A stretch of DNA of 46,040 nucleotides from an uncultured Spirochaetota bacterium (lineage in GTDB: Bacteria; Spirochaetota; Spirochaetia; Treponematales; UBA12059): contig CALMRC010000086.1 in NCBI GenBank assembly GCA_937873275.1, positions 1-46,040 on the forward strand, in the 5' to 3' direction. The notes under the pieces are model-generated. The model was not told the DNA's origin and searched no databases. It was given only the letters and a program-made list of their open reading frames with translations. A program made the position numbers and the translations under genes. Positions 23,525 to 32,900 of this stretch are shown piece by piece (the first letter of the stretch is position 1; every line of letters begins with the position of its first letter).

Positions 23525-24150
23525 GCGGCCTCCTTGACCGGGGCCCGGTCGCTGCGGTCCAGGACCCGCTTGAGCCAGATGTTGAAGGAGATGAACAGGG
23601 CGAAGACCAGGAATCCGCCCGGGGGAAGGGTGAAGAACAGGATGGGTTGGTAGGCCTCGGGCATGATCTGCGCGCTGAGCAGGGTCCCGTTGCCCAGGAG
23701 TTCCCGGAAGGCCGCGATGCCCACGAGCACCCAGGTGTACCCAAGGCCCATGCCCAGGGCGTCCACCACGGCGTCCAGCGGCTTCTCCTTGGAGGCGAAG
23801 GCTTCCACCCGCCCCATGATGATGCAGTTCACCACGATGAGGGGGATGAACACCCCCAGGGACTTGGAGAGCTCGGGGAAGTAGGCCTTCATGGACAGGT
23901 CGATGATCGTGGTGAACGCCGCGATCACGATGATGAAGGTCGGGATGCGCACGGAGTTCGGGATGAGCTTCCGGAAGAGGGAGATCACCAGCTCCGCGAA
24001 GACGATAACGAAGGTCATGGCCAGGCCCATGCCGATGGCGTTCTCCACGCTGGTGGTGACGGCCAGGGCGGAGCACAGGCCGATCATCAGCATCAGCAGC
24101 GGGTTTTCCGCCACGAGGCCCCTTACGAAGATTCCGACGAGGCGCTTCAT
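23521..24150 (-). CDS. rnfE: Rnf complex membrane subunit RnfE
   Basis: The 209-residue partner of RnfA, inverted in the membrane relative to it. Hallmarks are GLVAENPLLMLMIGLCSALAVTTSVENAIGMG and PLIVVNCIIMGRVEAFASK, with the cluster-binding cysteines in LCS and NCI. The C-terminus is cytoplasmic and short. It starts directly after the rnfG stop codon with no gap and overlaps rnfA downstream, as in a tightly packed operon. Confidence 0.97.
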   Translation of the reverse strand: MKRLVGIFVRGLVAENPLLMLMIGLCSALAVTTSVENAIGMGLAMTFVIVFAELVISLFRKLIPNSVRIPTFIIVIAAFTTIIDLSMKAYFPELSKSLGVFIPLIVVNCIIMGRVEAFASKEKPLDAVVDALGMGLGYTWVLVGIAAFRELLGNGTLLSAQIMPEAYQPILFFTLPPGGFLVFALFISFNIWLKRVLDRSDRAPVKEAA

Positions 24151-24750
24151 CTACTTGCCTCCCTGGGCGGATCGCTCGAGGTACTCGGCCGCGGCGATCC
24201 CCGCCTGCTTCACCATGTTGGTCAGGGCCTTGCTGGTGATGGTGCTGGCGGTGATGGCCACGACGTCCTTCTTGACCTCGAAGGGATCGGAAAGGGGTTT
24301 CCCGGCGAACTGTCCGGGGAAGGTGGTCTTGGTGCTCTTGTCCACGAAGTAGGTCGGGCTCTTGGCGTTGGCTCCCAGACCGGGGGTGTCCTTGATGTCC
24401 AGGACCTTGACCCCGGTGATGCGCCGGTCCGTGCCCACGCCCACCAGCATCGTGGTGTCCCCGCCGTAGCTGGAACCCCGGACCTTGATCGCCACGCCCA
24501 GGGGGGCGCCCGCCCGGGTCACTTCGTAGGTCTGGTCGAACTTTACGGAGCCGTCCTTGGGGGCCACGTCCCCGTCCAGGGCGCGGAAGGAATCCGCCGC
24601 CGGGAAGAGTTCCTTCAGGGACATCTCGAGCTGCTTGATCTCGTGTCCCTCGATGGTCGGCCCGGTGACCGTGTACACCAGGGCCAAGGCCACGCAGGCT
24701 CCGGCCGCGAAGGCGGCCAGGACCAGGCCGAGCTTCAGGGTTTCTTTCAT
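24151..24750 (-). CDS. rnfG: Rnf complex subunit RnfG, covalent flavoprotein
   Basis: The 199-residue subunit has an N-terminal helix (LKLGLVLAAFAAGACVALALVYTV) and an extracytoplasmic FMN domain. The flavinylation motif, usually SGAT-x-TS, appears as ASTITSKAL near residue 170; the threonine that carries FMN is kept although the glycine and alanine before it differ. GLGANAKSP, another conserved segment, is present. The ATG at 24748-24750 overlaps the rnfD stop. No ApbE-type flavin transferase gene lies in the window, so that enzyme must be encoded elsewhere. Confidence 0.93.
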   Translation of the reverse strand: MKETLKLGLVLAAFAAGACVALALVYTVTGPTIEGHEIKQLEMSLKELFPAADSFRALDGDVAPKDGSVKFDQTYEVTRAGAPLGVAIKVRGSSYGGDTTMLVGVGTDRRITGVKVLDIKDTPGLGANAKSPTYFVDKSTKTTFPGQFAGKPLSDPFEVKKDVVAITASTITSKALTNMVKQAGIAAAEYLERSAQGGK

Positions 24751-25742
24751 CGGGAGCCCTCCTTGGCGGGCTTGGCGGGCTTCACGAAGCCGTACTTGGG
24801 AACCCGCAGCTTGTTCAGGAAGGGTGCGAAGGCGTTCATGATCAGGATGCCGTAGGTGACTCCCTCGGGGAAGCCGCCGAATTGGCGGATCAGGACGGTC
24901 ACGAGGCCGGCGCCGATGCCGAAGATCGCCTTTCCCTTGGGGGTCATGGGGGTGGAGGCGTAGTCCGTGGCCATGAAGAAGGCCCCCAGGACCGCGCCGC
25001 CGGAGATGACCGCCACCAGGGGGTCCACCCCGAGGATCCAGGAGAAGAGGGCGATGGAGCCCAGCATGAACACCGGGGTGACCCAGGCGATGACGCCCAT
25101 GATCAGGAGGAAGGCCGCGCCCGCGAGCAGGAGGATCACGGAGCTTTCCCCGATGGAGCCCGCCCGGGTCCCGATCAGGAGGTTCCAGTAGAGACCCGCC
25201 GGGGTGGAGGCGCCCACCGTGGAAGCCACGTCCGTGAGGCTCTGCCCCATCTTGAGCAGGTTCAGGGGGGTGGCGGTGGTGTAGGCGTCCGCGATGGGGG
25301 CGAAGGGGGAGTGCCACGTGGTCAGGGCCGCGGGAAAGCTCATGATCATGATCGCCCGGCCCACCAGGGCGGGGTTGAAGGGGTTGGCCCCGAGGCCCCC
25401 GAAGAACTCCTTGGCCACCACGATGGCGAAGACCGCGCCCAGGGCGACCATCCACAGGGGGGTCGAGGGCGGGATGATCAGGGCCAGGAGGAGGCCCGTG
25501 ACGACCGCGGAGAGGTCCCCGATCCGGATGTCCCGCTTGAGCAGGGCCCGGAACCCGGCCTCGGAGAGCACCGAGGCGGCGACGGAGGTCAGGATCACCC
25601 CCAGGGCGGGCAGGCCGTAGAGGACCACGCCGAAGACCGTGGCGGGAAGCAGGGCGATGATGACGGACAGCATCAGCCTCCGGGTCGTCACGCCGCTGTA
25701 GACGTGGGGACTGGAGGACAGGAGCAAGGAGTTAGCGGGCAC
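24747..25742 (-). CDS. rnfD: Rnf complex membrane subunit RnfD, covalent flavoprotein
   Basis: A 331-residue membrane protein with about nine helices. It shows LLLSSSPHVYSG at the start, FFGGLGANPFNPALVGRAIM, and the flavinylation site AYTTATPLNLLK, in which threonine before P-L is the FMN acceptor. DYASTPMTPKGKAIFGIGAG and RQFGGFPEGVTYGILIMNAFAP near the C-terminus are standard. Together with RnfA, E and G it forms the ion-translocating core. The start overlaps the rnfC end by 11 bases. Confidence 0.97.
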   Translation of the reverse strand: MPANSLLLSSSPHVYSGVTTRRLMLSVIIALLPATVFGVVLYGLPALGVILTSVAASVLSEAGFRALLKRDIRIGDLSAVVTGLLLALIIPPSTPLWMVALGAVFAIVVAKEFFGGLGANPFNPALVGRAIMIMSFPAALTTWHSPFAPIADAYTTATPLNLLKMGQSLTDVASTVGASTPAGLYWNLLIGTRAGSIGESSVILLLAGAAFLLIMGVIAWVTPVFMLGSIALFSWILGVDPLVAVISGGAVLGAFFMATDYASTPMTPKGKAIFGIGAGLVTVLIRQFGGFPEGVTYGILIMNAFAPFLNKLRVPKYGFVKPAKPAKEGSR

Positions 25743-27078
25743 GTTGGGCCTCCTTCTGCTTCTTGGCGCGGAGGAGCTGCTTCCCGATCCGGAAGCGCTG
25801 GACCAGCTGGATCCGGGAGGGGCAGACGAAGCTGCAGGTCCCGCACTCGATGCAGTCCAGGACCCCGATGGCCTCCGCGGCGTCCAGGTCCCCGGCGTTC
25901 AGGGCCTCGTTGAGGAGGGCCGGAGAGAGGCGGCAGGAGCAGGCGCGCATGCAGCGTCCGCAGCGGATGCAGGGCTGTTCCTGGAAGTACCGGGCCTCGG
26001 CCTTGTCCATCAGCAGGACCCCGGAGGTGTTCTTCTGGATGGGGAAGGCGTAGGAGGGGACGGCGGGACCCATCATGGGACCCCCGGCCACGACCCGGGC
26101 CAGGTTCTCGTCGTCCACCTGGATCGTGTCCGGCACCAGGTCCGAGACCAGGGTGCCGATCGGGACGACCAGGTTCTTCGGGGTCTTGCAGGCCCCTCCG
26201 GTGACGGTGAACCCCCGCTCGATCAGGGGCTGGCCTTTGTTGAATGCGTCCGCCACGGCCGCCAGGGTGCCGACGTTCTGCACTACGCAGCCCACGTCCA
26301 TGGGCAGGCCCCCGGAGGGGACTTCCTTTCCGGTGATGGCGGTGATCAGCATCTTCTCGCCGCCCTGGGGATACTTGGTCTCCAGGACGATGACGGAGAT
26401 CTCCTGGCCCTCCCGGCGGCGCTCGGCGATGGTCTCGGAGAGGAGGGGGACCAGGTGTTCCTTGTTGGCCTCCAGGCCGATGACCCCCTTGGCCACACCC
26501 AGGGTCTTAAGGAGGATGGCCATGCCGTCCACGACATCCCCGGGACGCTCGGCCAGGAGCCGCTCGTCGATGGTCAGGTAGGGCTCGCACTCCGCGGCGT
26601 TGGCGATGACCACGTCGATGGGCTTGTTCGGGGGCGGGGCCAGCTTCACGTGGGCCGGGAAGCCCGCGCCGCCCATGCCCACGATTCCGGCCTCCCGGAT
26701 CCGGGCCAGGGCCTGGTCCTTGGTGCAGGAAAAGGCGTCCAGGACCGGCAGGAAGTCGACGACGTCCGAACCGTCCGGCTCGATGACGATGGCCGGGCCT
26801 TCGGCGTTGTTGGGCTGGAGCCGGGGCTCGATCTTCTTCACCACCCCGGAGATCGGGGCGTGGACCGGGACCGTCATGCGGCCCTCGGCGTCCGCGATCT
26901 TCTGCCCGCGCTTGACCGAGTCCCCGACCTTGACCAGGGGCTGGATGGGGGGTCCGAAGTGCTGGTTGACCGGGACCACGACCTGTTTCACCGAGCGCAC
27001 GTATTCGATCGGAAGTTCGCTGGTTCGATCCTTCCGCTCCGGCGGATGCGCGCCGCCTCGGAATGTCTTTCTTTCCAT
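25732..27078 (-). CDS. rnfC: Rnf complex subunit RnfC, NADH-binding
   Basis: The 448-residue cytoplasmic subunit has an N-terminal barrel-like domain (GRMTVPVHAPISGVVKKIEP). The NADH/FMN site follows as GIVGMGGAGFPAHVKL with NAAECEPYLTIDERLL, as in complex I NuoF. Two C-terminal cluster motifs are CIRCGRCMRAC and CIECGTCSFVCP. It exchanges electrons with NAD. It is the first gene of the operon, as in clostridia and many anaerobes. AAGGAG stands 14 bases before the ATG. A 220-base leader separates it from the promoter at 27306-27334. Confidence 0.97.
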   Translation of the reverse strand: MERKTFRGGAHPPERKDRTSELPIEYVRSVKQVVVPVNQHFGPPIQPLVKVGDSVKRGQKIADAEGRMTVPVHAPISGVVKKIEPRLQPNNAEGPAIVIEPDGSDVVDFLPVLDAFSCTKDQALARIREAGIVGMGGAGFPAHVKLAPPPNKPIDVVIANAAECEPYLTIDERLLAERPGDVVDGMAILLKTLGVAKGVIGLEANKEHLVPLLSETIAERRREGQEISVIVLETKYPQGGEKMLITAITGKEVPSGGLPMDVGCVVQNVGTLAAVADAFNKGQPLIERGFTVTGGACKTPKNLVVPIGTLVSDLVPDTIQVDDENLARVVAGGPMMGPAVPSYAFPIQKNTSGVLLMDKAEARYFQEQPCIRCGRCMRACSCRLSPALLNEALNAGDLDAAEAIGVLDCIECGTCSFVCPSRIQLVQRFRIGKQLLRAKKQKEAQRAR

Positions 27079-27305
27079 ATCGAAAAGCTACTCCTTATAA
27101 GATGTCGGCCTGTCCGGTCGACCTGCCGGAGATCTCGCGGCGCCCCCCGGACGCCCGTCGCCCACGCCCTCGCGGTTTCCGGCCTCAAGCAAGAGCGGAG
27201 GCGGGAGGATTGCACGATAGTCGTGGACGGAAGGGACCCCCTCCTCGCGCCCGGGGTATGCACAGGGTTCGGGCTGGGCGCGGCGGAGACGGGGAGCGAC
27301 GCGCT

Positions 27306-27334
27306 ATCCTATACCGTTATAGGACACCGGTCAA
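27306..27334 (-). promoter_or_regulatory. rnf promoter with overlapping palindromic operator
   Basis: On the minus strand TTGACC (27329-27334), a 17-base spacer and TAGGAT (27306-27311) form a good sigma-70 promoter. The 18-base inverted repeat TCCTATA-ACGG-TATAGGA (27307-27324) covers most of the spacer and the -10 box. A repressor bound there would block RNA polymerase. Transcription would start near 27300. The 220-base leader (27079-27299) is GC-rich and holds no gene or riboswitch class that I recognise. Confidence 0.6.
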
Positions 27335-27380
27335 GATTCGCCGTTGGAGAATTTGTATAAAACACTATATTACGAATTCG

Positions 27381-27562
27381 CCACAGAGGCACAGAGACAC
27401 GGAGGTAAGAGGGAGGAAGAGAGAGGAGTATGGAAGAAGGAAGAAGGAAGAAGGAAGAAGGAAGAAGGAAGAAGAGGGGGGAGTGGAATTATTATTAGGC
27501 GTTGTTCGTAATTCCTCTTTTTTCCCTCTCCCTTTTCTCTCTGTGTCTCCGTGTCTCTGTGG
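27381..27562. mobile_element. 182-base non-coding element with imperfect inverted ends
   Basis: The left end CCACAGAGGCACAGAGACAC and the right end, read on the other strand, CCACAGAGACACGGAGACAC match at about 18 of 20 bases, and the similarity continues inward with purine-rich text. Short CACAGAGACACAGAG-type repeats are known from the spacers of many unrelated bacterial genomes. The inside holds a purine-rich heptamer array and an AT-rich part, with no transposase. It resembles a MITE-like or extragenic palindromic repeat. It sits between the rnf promoter and the corA stop. Confidence 0.6.
27432..27473 (+). repeat. Six perfect tandem copies of GGAAGAA
   Basis: A 42-base pure heptanucleotide array inside the inverted-ended element. 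All purines are on the plus strand. Slippage during replication should make copy number variable between strains. It encodes only low-complexity Lys/Glu text in any frame and is not a gene. Confidence 0.95.
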
Positions 27563-27589
27563 TTCACGTCCTTTATATAATCCGATTTC

Positions 27590-28693
27590 TTAGAACCACT
27601 TCTTTTTCTTGAAGTACGCCACCATGCCCAGGGCGATGGAGACCATAACCCCCCAGGCGGCGGGGTAGGCCCAGGGTTTGTCGAGCTCCGGCATGTGCCG
27701 GAAGTTCATCCCGTAGACCCCGGCGATGAAGGTGAGGGGTATGAAGATGGTGGAGATGATGGTCAGGACCTTCATGACCTCGTTCATGCGGTTGGAGACC
27801 GAGGAGAGATAGACTTCCTGGATGCTCGCCGCGGCCTCCCGGTAGACCTCCAGGGATTCCAGGACCTGGACGGTGTTCTCGTAGAGGTCCCGGAGGAAGG
27901 GGTCCAGGCCCTCCTCCAGGATCTCCGACTGGGAGTGGAGCAGGGCCCCGACGGCCTCCCGGACGGGCCAGACGGTCCGGCGCATCCGGTTGAGGTCCGC
28001 CTTGATCCCTTGGAGATCCACCATGAAGCGGTTTCCCGAGGACTGCGCCGCGGCCGCCTCCTCCCGGGATTCCAGCTGGTCCCCGAGCCACTCCAGGACG
28101 GAGAAGTAGTTGTCCGTGATCACGTCCAGGAGGGCGTAGGCGAGGTAGGAGGAACCCAGCTTCCGGAGCCGGCCCACCCCGGCGCGCAGTCGATCCCGGA
28201 CGGGGCCGAAGCAGTCGCCCGGGGTTTCCTGGAAGGTCAGCAGGCCGAACCGGGTGATGACGATGCTGACCTGCTCGTACTCGACGGATCCGTCGGGCCT
28301 TCGGGTGATCATCTTGGTGATCAGGAAAAAATAGGTGCCGAAATCCTCCGCCTTGGGGCGGTGCTCGGTGTTCAGGATGTCCTCGACGGTAAGGGCTTCC
28401 AGCCGGAAATACCCGCAGAGACGTTTGACCAGGTCCTGATCCGCCAGTCCGTTCACGTTGACCCAGTTGACCATCCCCTCCTCCTGCATGGCCAGGATCT
28501 CCTCCAGGGAGTCGGGGGTGATGAAGGAGACCTGCTCCGCGTTGTACTGGATCAGGGACAGGGTGGCCTCCACGGGGGTGCGGTCGCCGATGTAGATGGG
28601 CGTCCCGGGGACGCTGCCGGCGGTCCCCTCGGAGACGCTCTTGAAGATGGGTTCGATGGACCGGGCACGGTCGGGCCTTCGGGAATCCTTCAT
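27590..28693 (-). CDS. corA: CorA family magnesium/cobalt transporter
   Basis: The 367-residue protein has a long cytoplasmic N-terminal domain and two C-terminal helices. The pore motif is intact in FIAGVYGMNFRHMPEL (GMN signature). Segments such as NVNGLADQDLVKRLCGYF and LTVEDILNTEHRPKAEDF are typical of the soluble domain. It forms a pentameric Mg2+ channel. The ATG at 28691-28693 is chosen because the preceding residues are not conserved-looking; GGAGG lies about 14 bases upstream, rather far. The last residues are a lysine cluster (KKKKWF), as usual. Confidence 0.92.
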   Translation of the reverse strand: MKDSRRPDRARSIEPIFKSVSEGTAGSVPGTPIYIGDRTPVEATLSLIQYNAEQVSFITPDSLEEILAMQEEGMVNWVNVNGLADQDLVKRLCGYFRLEALTVEDILNTEHRPKAEDFGTYFFLITKMITRRPDGSVEYEQVSIVITRFGLLTFQETPGDCFGPVRDRLRAGVGRLRKLGSSYLAYALLDVITDNYFSVLEWLGDQLESREEAAAAQSSGNRFMVDLQGIKADLNRMRRTVWPVREAVGALLHSQSEILEEGLDPFLRDLYENTVQVLESLEVYREAAASIQEVYLSSVSNRMNEVMKVLTIISTIFIPLTFIAGVYGMNFRHMPELDKPWAYPAAWGVMVSIALGMVAYFKKKKWF

Positions 28694-28831
28694 GGGACAA
28701 GAGTATTCCTCCCGATCCGGCCTGGCAATCCCGGCGCGGGGGACCATACTTTTACCGGAGGGTTCGGTCTCCGAAGCGGAAAACATTTTGAGATTTCGAG
28801 AAGTGTTACTATTTTATCGGAGGATTTCATT

Positions 28832-28861
28832 ATGGATCGGGCGAACACTCTTCGAGGTTAG
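28832..28861 (+). CDS. Possible 9-residue leader peptide before the RND operon
   Basis: MDRANTLRG with a TAG stop, 18 bases before the adaptor gene. CGGAGG lies eight bases before the ATG, as good as most genes here. It could tune translation of the downstream gene or be chance. No attenuator hairpin is obvious between the two. Confidence 0.3.
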   Translation: MDRANTLRG

Positions 28862-28879
28862 TAAATCCGGGAGGCATTC

Positions 28880-29974
28880 ATGAACGTCCGCGCTCGCCGC
28901 TGGCTGCTCGTCCTTGGTTCCCTCGTCCTCTTCCTTTCCTCCTGCGGCCGTCCCGACGGGGTGGCCGGCGCCACCGCCTGGGAGGCCCCGCAGGCCGTCC
29001 AGACCCTGGCGGTGGAGTCCCTGGCCGTCGCCCGGGGAAGCCTGGCGGACGAGATCCGCGCCTCCGGAACCGTGGCGGGCGTCCGGGAGGCCTTTGTCGT
29101 ATCGGAAACCCAGGGCATCGTGAAGGCCGTGTCCTTCGTCCTGGGGGACCGGGTCGCGGAGGGTCAGGAGCTTCTCCGGGTGGACGACCGCATCGCCGCG
29201 CTGAACCTGGATCGGACCAAGGAACAGTACGAGGCGGCCCGCCTGGAGTTGGAGGCCACGGAGAACCTGGCCGCCGCGGGCCGCGCCGCCCCGGCGGACC
29301 TCACCCGGGCCCGGGGCAACGCCAGCGGTGCCAAAGCCCAGTACGAGACGGCCCTGAAGGCCTTCAACGATACCCGGCTTCGTTCCCCCATCTCGGGAGT
29401 GGTCGCCTCCAAGGACGAAGTCGCCACGGTGGGCGCCACGGTGGCCCCCGGAGCCCGGGTGGCCCGGATCATCGACACTTCGTCCTTCCGGGTGACCGTG
29501 GGGGTCGGGGAACGGGAGGTGGGCCTGGTCGAGTCCGGGGCCGCCGTCAAGGTGTACGTGCCCGCCGCCCTGGGGGAGGACTTCGTCGAGGGTACCGTGG
29601 CGGCCGTGGCCGCCGGGGCGGATCCCTCCACCGGGAGCTTCCCCGTGGTGGTGGCTTTTAGGAACGGTTTTTCCGGCCGGGTCAAGTCGGGCATGGTCGC
29701 GACGGTTTCCATCGCGGCCCGGAAGACGGAACCCGCGGTCGTGATCCCCAGCGCCGCCCTGGTGCGGCGCGGCTCGGACTTCGCGGTCTTCGTGGATCGG
29801 GACGGCACGGCGGAGGTGCGGCCCGTGACCCTGGGCCGGAGGTCCGGGGTCCGTGCGGAAGTCCTCTCGGGCCTGGCGGAGGGGGAGAAACTGATCATCA
29901 GCGCCCTCACCCAGCTGCGGCCCGGGGTCCCCGTGGTCTCCACCGAGCGCGGCGACACCGCCGGCTGGGAATAG
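28880..29974 (+). CDS. RND efflux periplasmic adaptor (membrane fusion protein), lipoprotein
   Basis: A 364-residue adaptor with a lipoprotein signal (LVLFLSSCG, lipobox at residues 19-22). Then come the biotinyl-lipoyl halves ETQGIVKAVSFVLGDRVAEGQELLRVD and DTRLRSPISGVVASKDEVATVGATVAPG, flanking a coiled-coil hairpin (residues 110-155). A beta-barrel and a membrane-proximal domain (VIPSAALVRRGSDFAVFVD) follow. It links the inner-membrane pump to the outer-membrane channel; all three genes are adjacent in the order adaptor, pump, channel. GGGAGG precedes the ATG. The substrate is unknown. Confidence 0.92.
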   Translation: MNVRARRWLLVLGSLVLFLSSCGRPDGVAGATAWEAPQAVQTLAVESLAVARGSLADEIRASGTVAGVREAFVVSETQGIVKAVSFVLGDRVAEGQELLRVDDRIAALNLDRTKEQYEAARLELEATENLAAAGRAAPADLTRARGNASGAKAQYETALKAFNDTRLRSPISGVVASKDEVATVGATVAPGARVARIIDTSSFRVTVGVGEREVGLVESGAAVKVYVPAALGEDFVEGTVAAVAAGADPSTGSFPVVVAFRNGFSGRVKSGMVATVSIAARKTEPAVVIPSAALVRRGSDFAVFVDRDGTAEVRPVTLGRRSGVRAEVLSGLAEGEKLIISALTQLRPGVPVVSTERGDTAGWE

Positions 29975-29983
29975 GAGCCGGCT

Positions 29984-32900
29984 ATGAACCTTCCGAAATT
30001 CTCCACCGAGAACAGCGTACTCCTGACCATCGTCCTGGTCACGGTCCTGGTCCTGGGATCCTTCAGCCTGGTCCGGATGCCCCAGGAACAGTTCTCCGAG
30101 GTCCCCTTCTTCTGGGTTAACATCGCGGTTCCCTTCCCGGGGGTGTCCGCGGGGGACATCGAACGGTCCGTGGTGGTCCGGATCGAGCGGGAGATGCAGG
30201 GACTGGACAGCCTCAAGCAGATCCAGAGCGTGGCTTCCGACGGACTTGCGGTCGTGCGGGTGGAGTTCGACGACGGGATCTCCAACGACGAGTTCGACCG
30301 CCTCTTCCAGGACGTGCGGACCCGGTTCTCCCGGGTCGAACTTCCGGACGGGACCCTACCGGCCCTGGTGGACGACTTCTCCTCCAACGACTTCCTGCCG
30401 GTCATCGAGGTTGCGGTCTCCGGATCCGCCCCCTACGAGGACCTGAACCGGATCGCCCGGACCCTCCGGGACCGGATCCTGGAGGTCAAGGACGTCTCCT
30501 CCGTGGACCTCGTCGGGGACCGGGATCGGCGCATCGTGGTGGACGCGGACCGGGACCGGTTGGAGGCGGTGGGCATCTCCTTGGCCGAGGTGCTCCGGGC
30601 CGTCCAACAGAAGAACGTCACCGTCCCCGGGGGAACCCTGGAGACCGTGTCCCGGGAATACCTCCTGCGCACCGTGGGCTCCCTCCAGGGCATCGGGGAC
30701 TTCGACAAGGTCATCGTCCGCCGGGTGGGGCCCTCCGGGGCGGTGGTCCACGTGGGGGACGTGGCCCGGGTCTACGAGGCCTTCGACGAGAACGGGGATA
30801 CCGCCCGGATCAACGGGGAACGCTCCGTCATCCTCCGGGTGGGCAAGGTTCCCCGGGGCTCCGCCATCGGGGTCATCGACGGGGTCAAGGAAATCGTCGG
30901 GGAAGCCTGGACGACCCTGCCCGAGGGGGTCCGGATCGACCTTGTCAACGACTCCACGGTGCAGATCCGGGACAGCGTGGACGTACTGGTCTCCAACGCC
31001 GCCCAGGGCCTGGTCCTCCTGACGGTGATCCTCCTTTTGTTCCTGGGCATCCGCAACGCCCTGATGACGGCCCTGGGCATCCCCGTCACCTTCGCCATCA
31101 CCTTCGTGATCCTGGAGGCGATGGGGGAGACCCTGAACTCCAACACCCTATTCGGACTGGTCCTGGTCCTGGGGATGATCGTGGACCACGCCATCGTCAT
31201 CACCGAGAACACCTACCGGCTCCGGCAGCTGGGCTTCGACAAGAGGCGGGCCGCGATCGAGGGCACCGCCCAGGTGGCCTGGCCCATCGTGTCCTCGTCC
31301 CTGACGACGGTGGCCGCATTCCTGCCCCTCATGCTCCTTCCCGGAACCATCGGGAAGTTCCTCCGGGTCATTCCCCTGACGGTGATCATCGCCCTGCTGG
31401 CCTCCACCCTGGAAGCCATCCTCTTCATCCCCTCCCACTCCGCGGAGTGGCCCGGGGCGGACCGGCTGAGCTCCAAGCCGGACCTCTTCCAGCGGATCCG
31501 CCCGGGCTTCGAGCGCTTCGTGCGGGCGTTGTACGCCCGTCGGAAGCTCACCGTCCTGGTCTTCGCGGTGGTCACCCTGGGCATCTTCTCGGCGGTACCC
31601 TTCATCCGCCAGGATCTCTTCAACGCCGAGGACTTCACCCTCTTCTACATCGATCTGGACATGCCCACGGGCACCAACCGCGATTCCACCGAGCGGACGA
31701 TCCGGGCCTTCGAGGATCGCATCCTGCCCCGGAAGGGCGACGGAGAGGTGGCAAACGTCATCTCCTCCGTGGGGTTCCGGTCCTCCGGGAGCGGCGGCAC
31801 CTCCGCGGGCAACGTGGGTCAGATCGTCGTGGACCTGACGGAGCTCAAGGAGGGACGGAAGCGGTCCGTCGCGGCGATCATGGACGAGATCAAGGGCATG
31901 ACATCCGACATTCCCGGACCGGAGCGGGTCATCTACCGGAAGGCTCAATCCGGACCTCCCGTGGCGAAGCCGGTGGGATTCCGCATCCGGGGGGACGATT
32001 ACGACGGCCTCGTCGAGACCGCGGCCCTCCTTCGGGAGCGCCTGGCCGGATACCCCGAGCTCTTCAACATCGAGGACACCCTGCAGTCCGGAACCCCGGA
32101 ACTCCGGGTCCGGATCAACGAGGAGCGGGCGGCGGCCTACGGCCTCTCGGTGGCCGCCGTCGGGACCTTCATCCGGGGATCCTACGACGGGTTCCCGGCG
32201 GGAACCGTCTTCTTCCGGAACGAGGAGCTCGACGTGGTGGTTCGGTACGCGGGCACCGGGGGGGCCGCCTCGGTGGAGCGCCTCCGGGAGCTCAAGATCC
32301 CCGCCGCGGACGGCCGCCTGGTGCCCTTCTCGGCGGTGGCCGAGGTGGTGGAGGGCGCGGCCCTGGCCTCCATCAAGCGGGTGGACGGCAAGCGGGAGGT
32401 GGAGGTCTCCTCGGAGGCCTACGACAAGACCGGGGTCCAGGCCGTCAACGCGGATATCCGCGCATGGTTCCGGTCCGAGATCGCCTCCCGCCGCCCGGAC
32501 CAGACCCTGATCGTGGGCGGGGAGTTCGCGGAGCTCGGAGACCTCCTGGTCCAGATCCTGCGGGTCTTCCTGGTCGGGATCTTCCTGATCTACGCGGTCC
32601 TGGGGGCCCAGTTCAAGAGCTACACCCAGCCCTTCCTGATCCTCCTCTCCGTGCCCATCGCCTTCTCCGGGGTCATCCTCTACCTGGTCCTCTCGGGAAC
32701 CCCCTTCTCCACGACGGTGCTCTACGCGGGGGTTGCCCTGGCGGGGATCTCGGTCAACGACTCCATCGTCCTCATCGACTTCATCAACGAGGACCGTCGG
32801 AACGGCAAGCCCGTGGCCGAGGCGGTCCTGGACGCGGCGGTGACCCGCCTCCGGCCGATCTTCCTCACCTCCGTGACCACGATCGCGGGCCTCCTGCCCA

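Noticed and set aside
27432-27473. CRISPR array
   Set aside because: The units are seven bases, directly adjacent and without spacers, and no cas gene is near. It is a simple tandem repeat.
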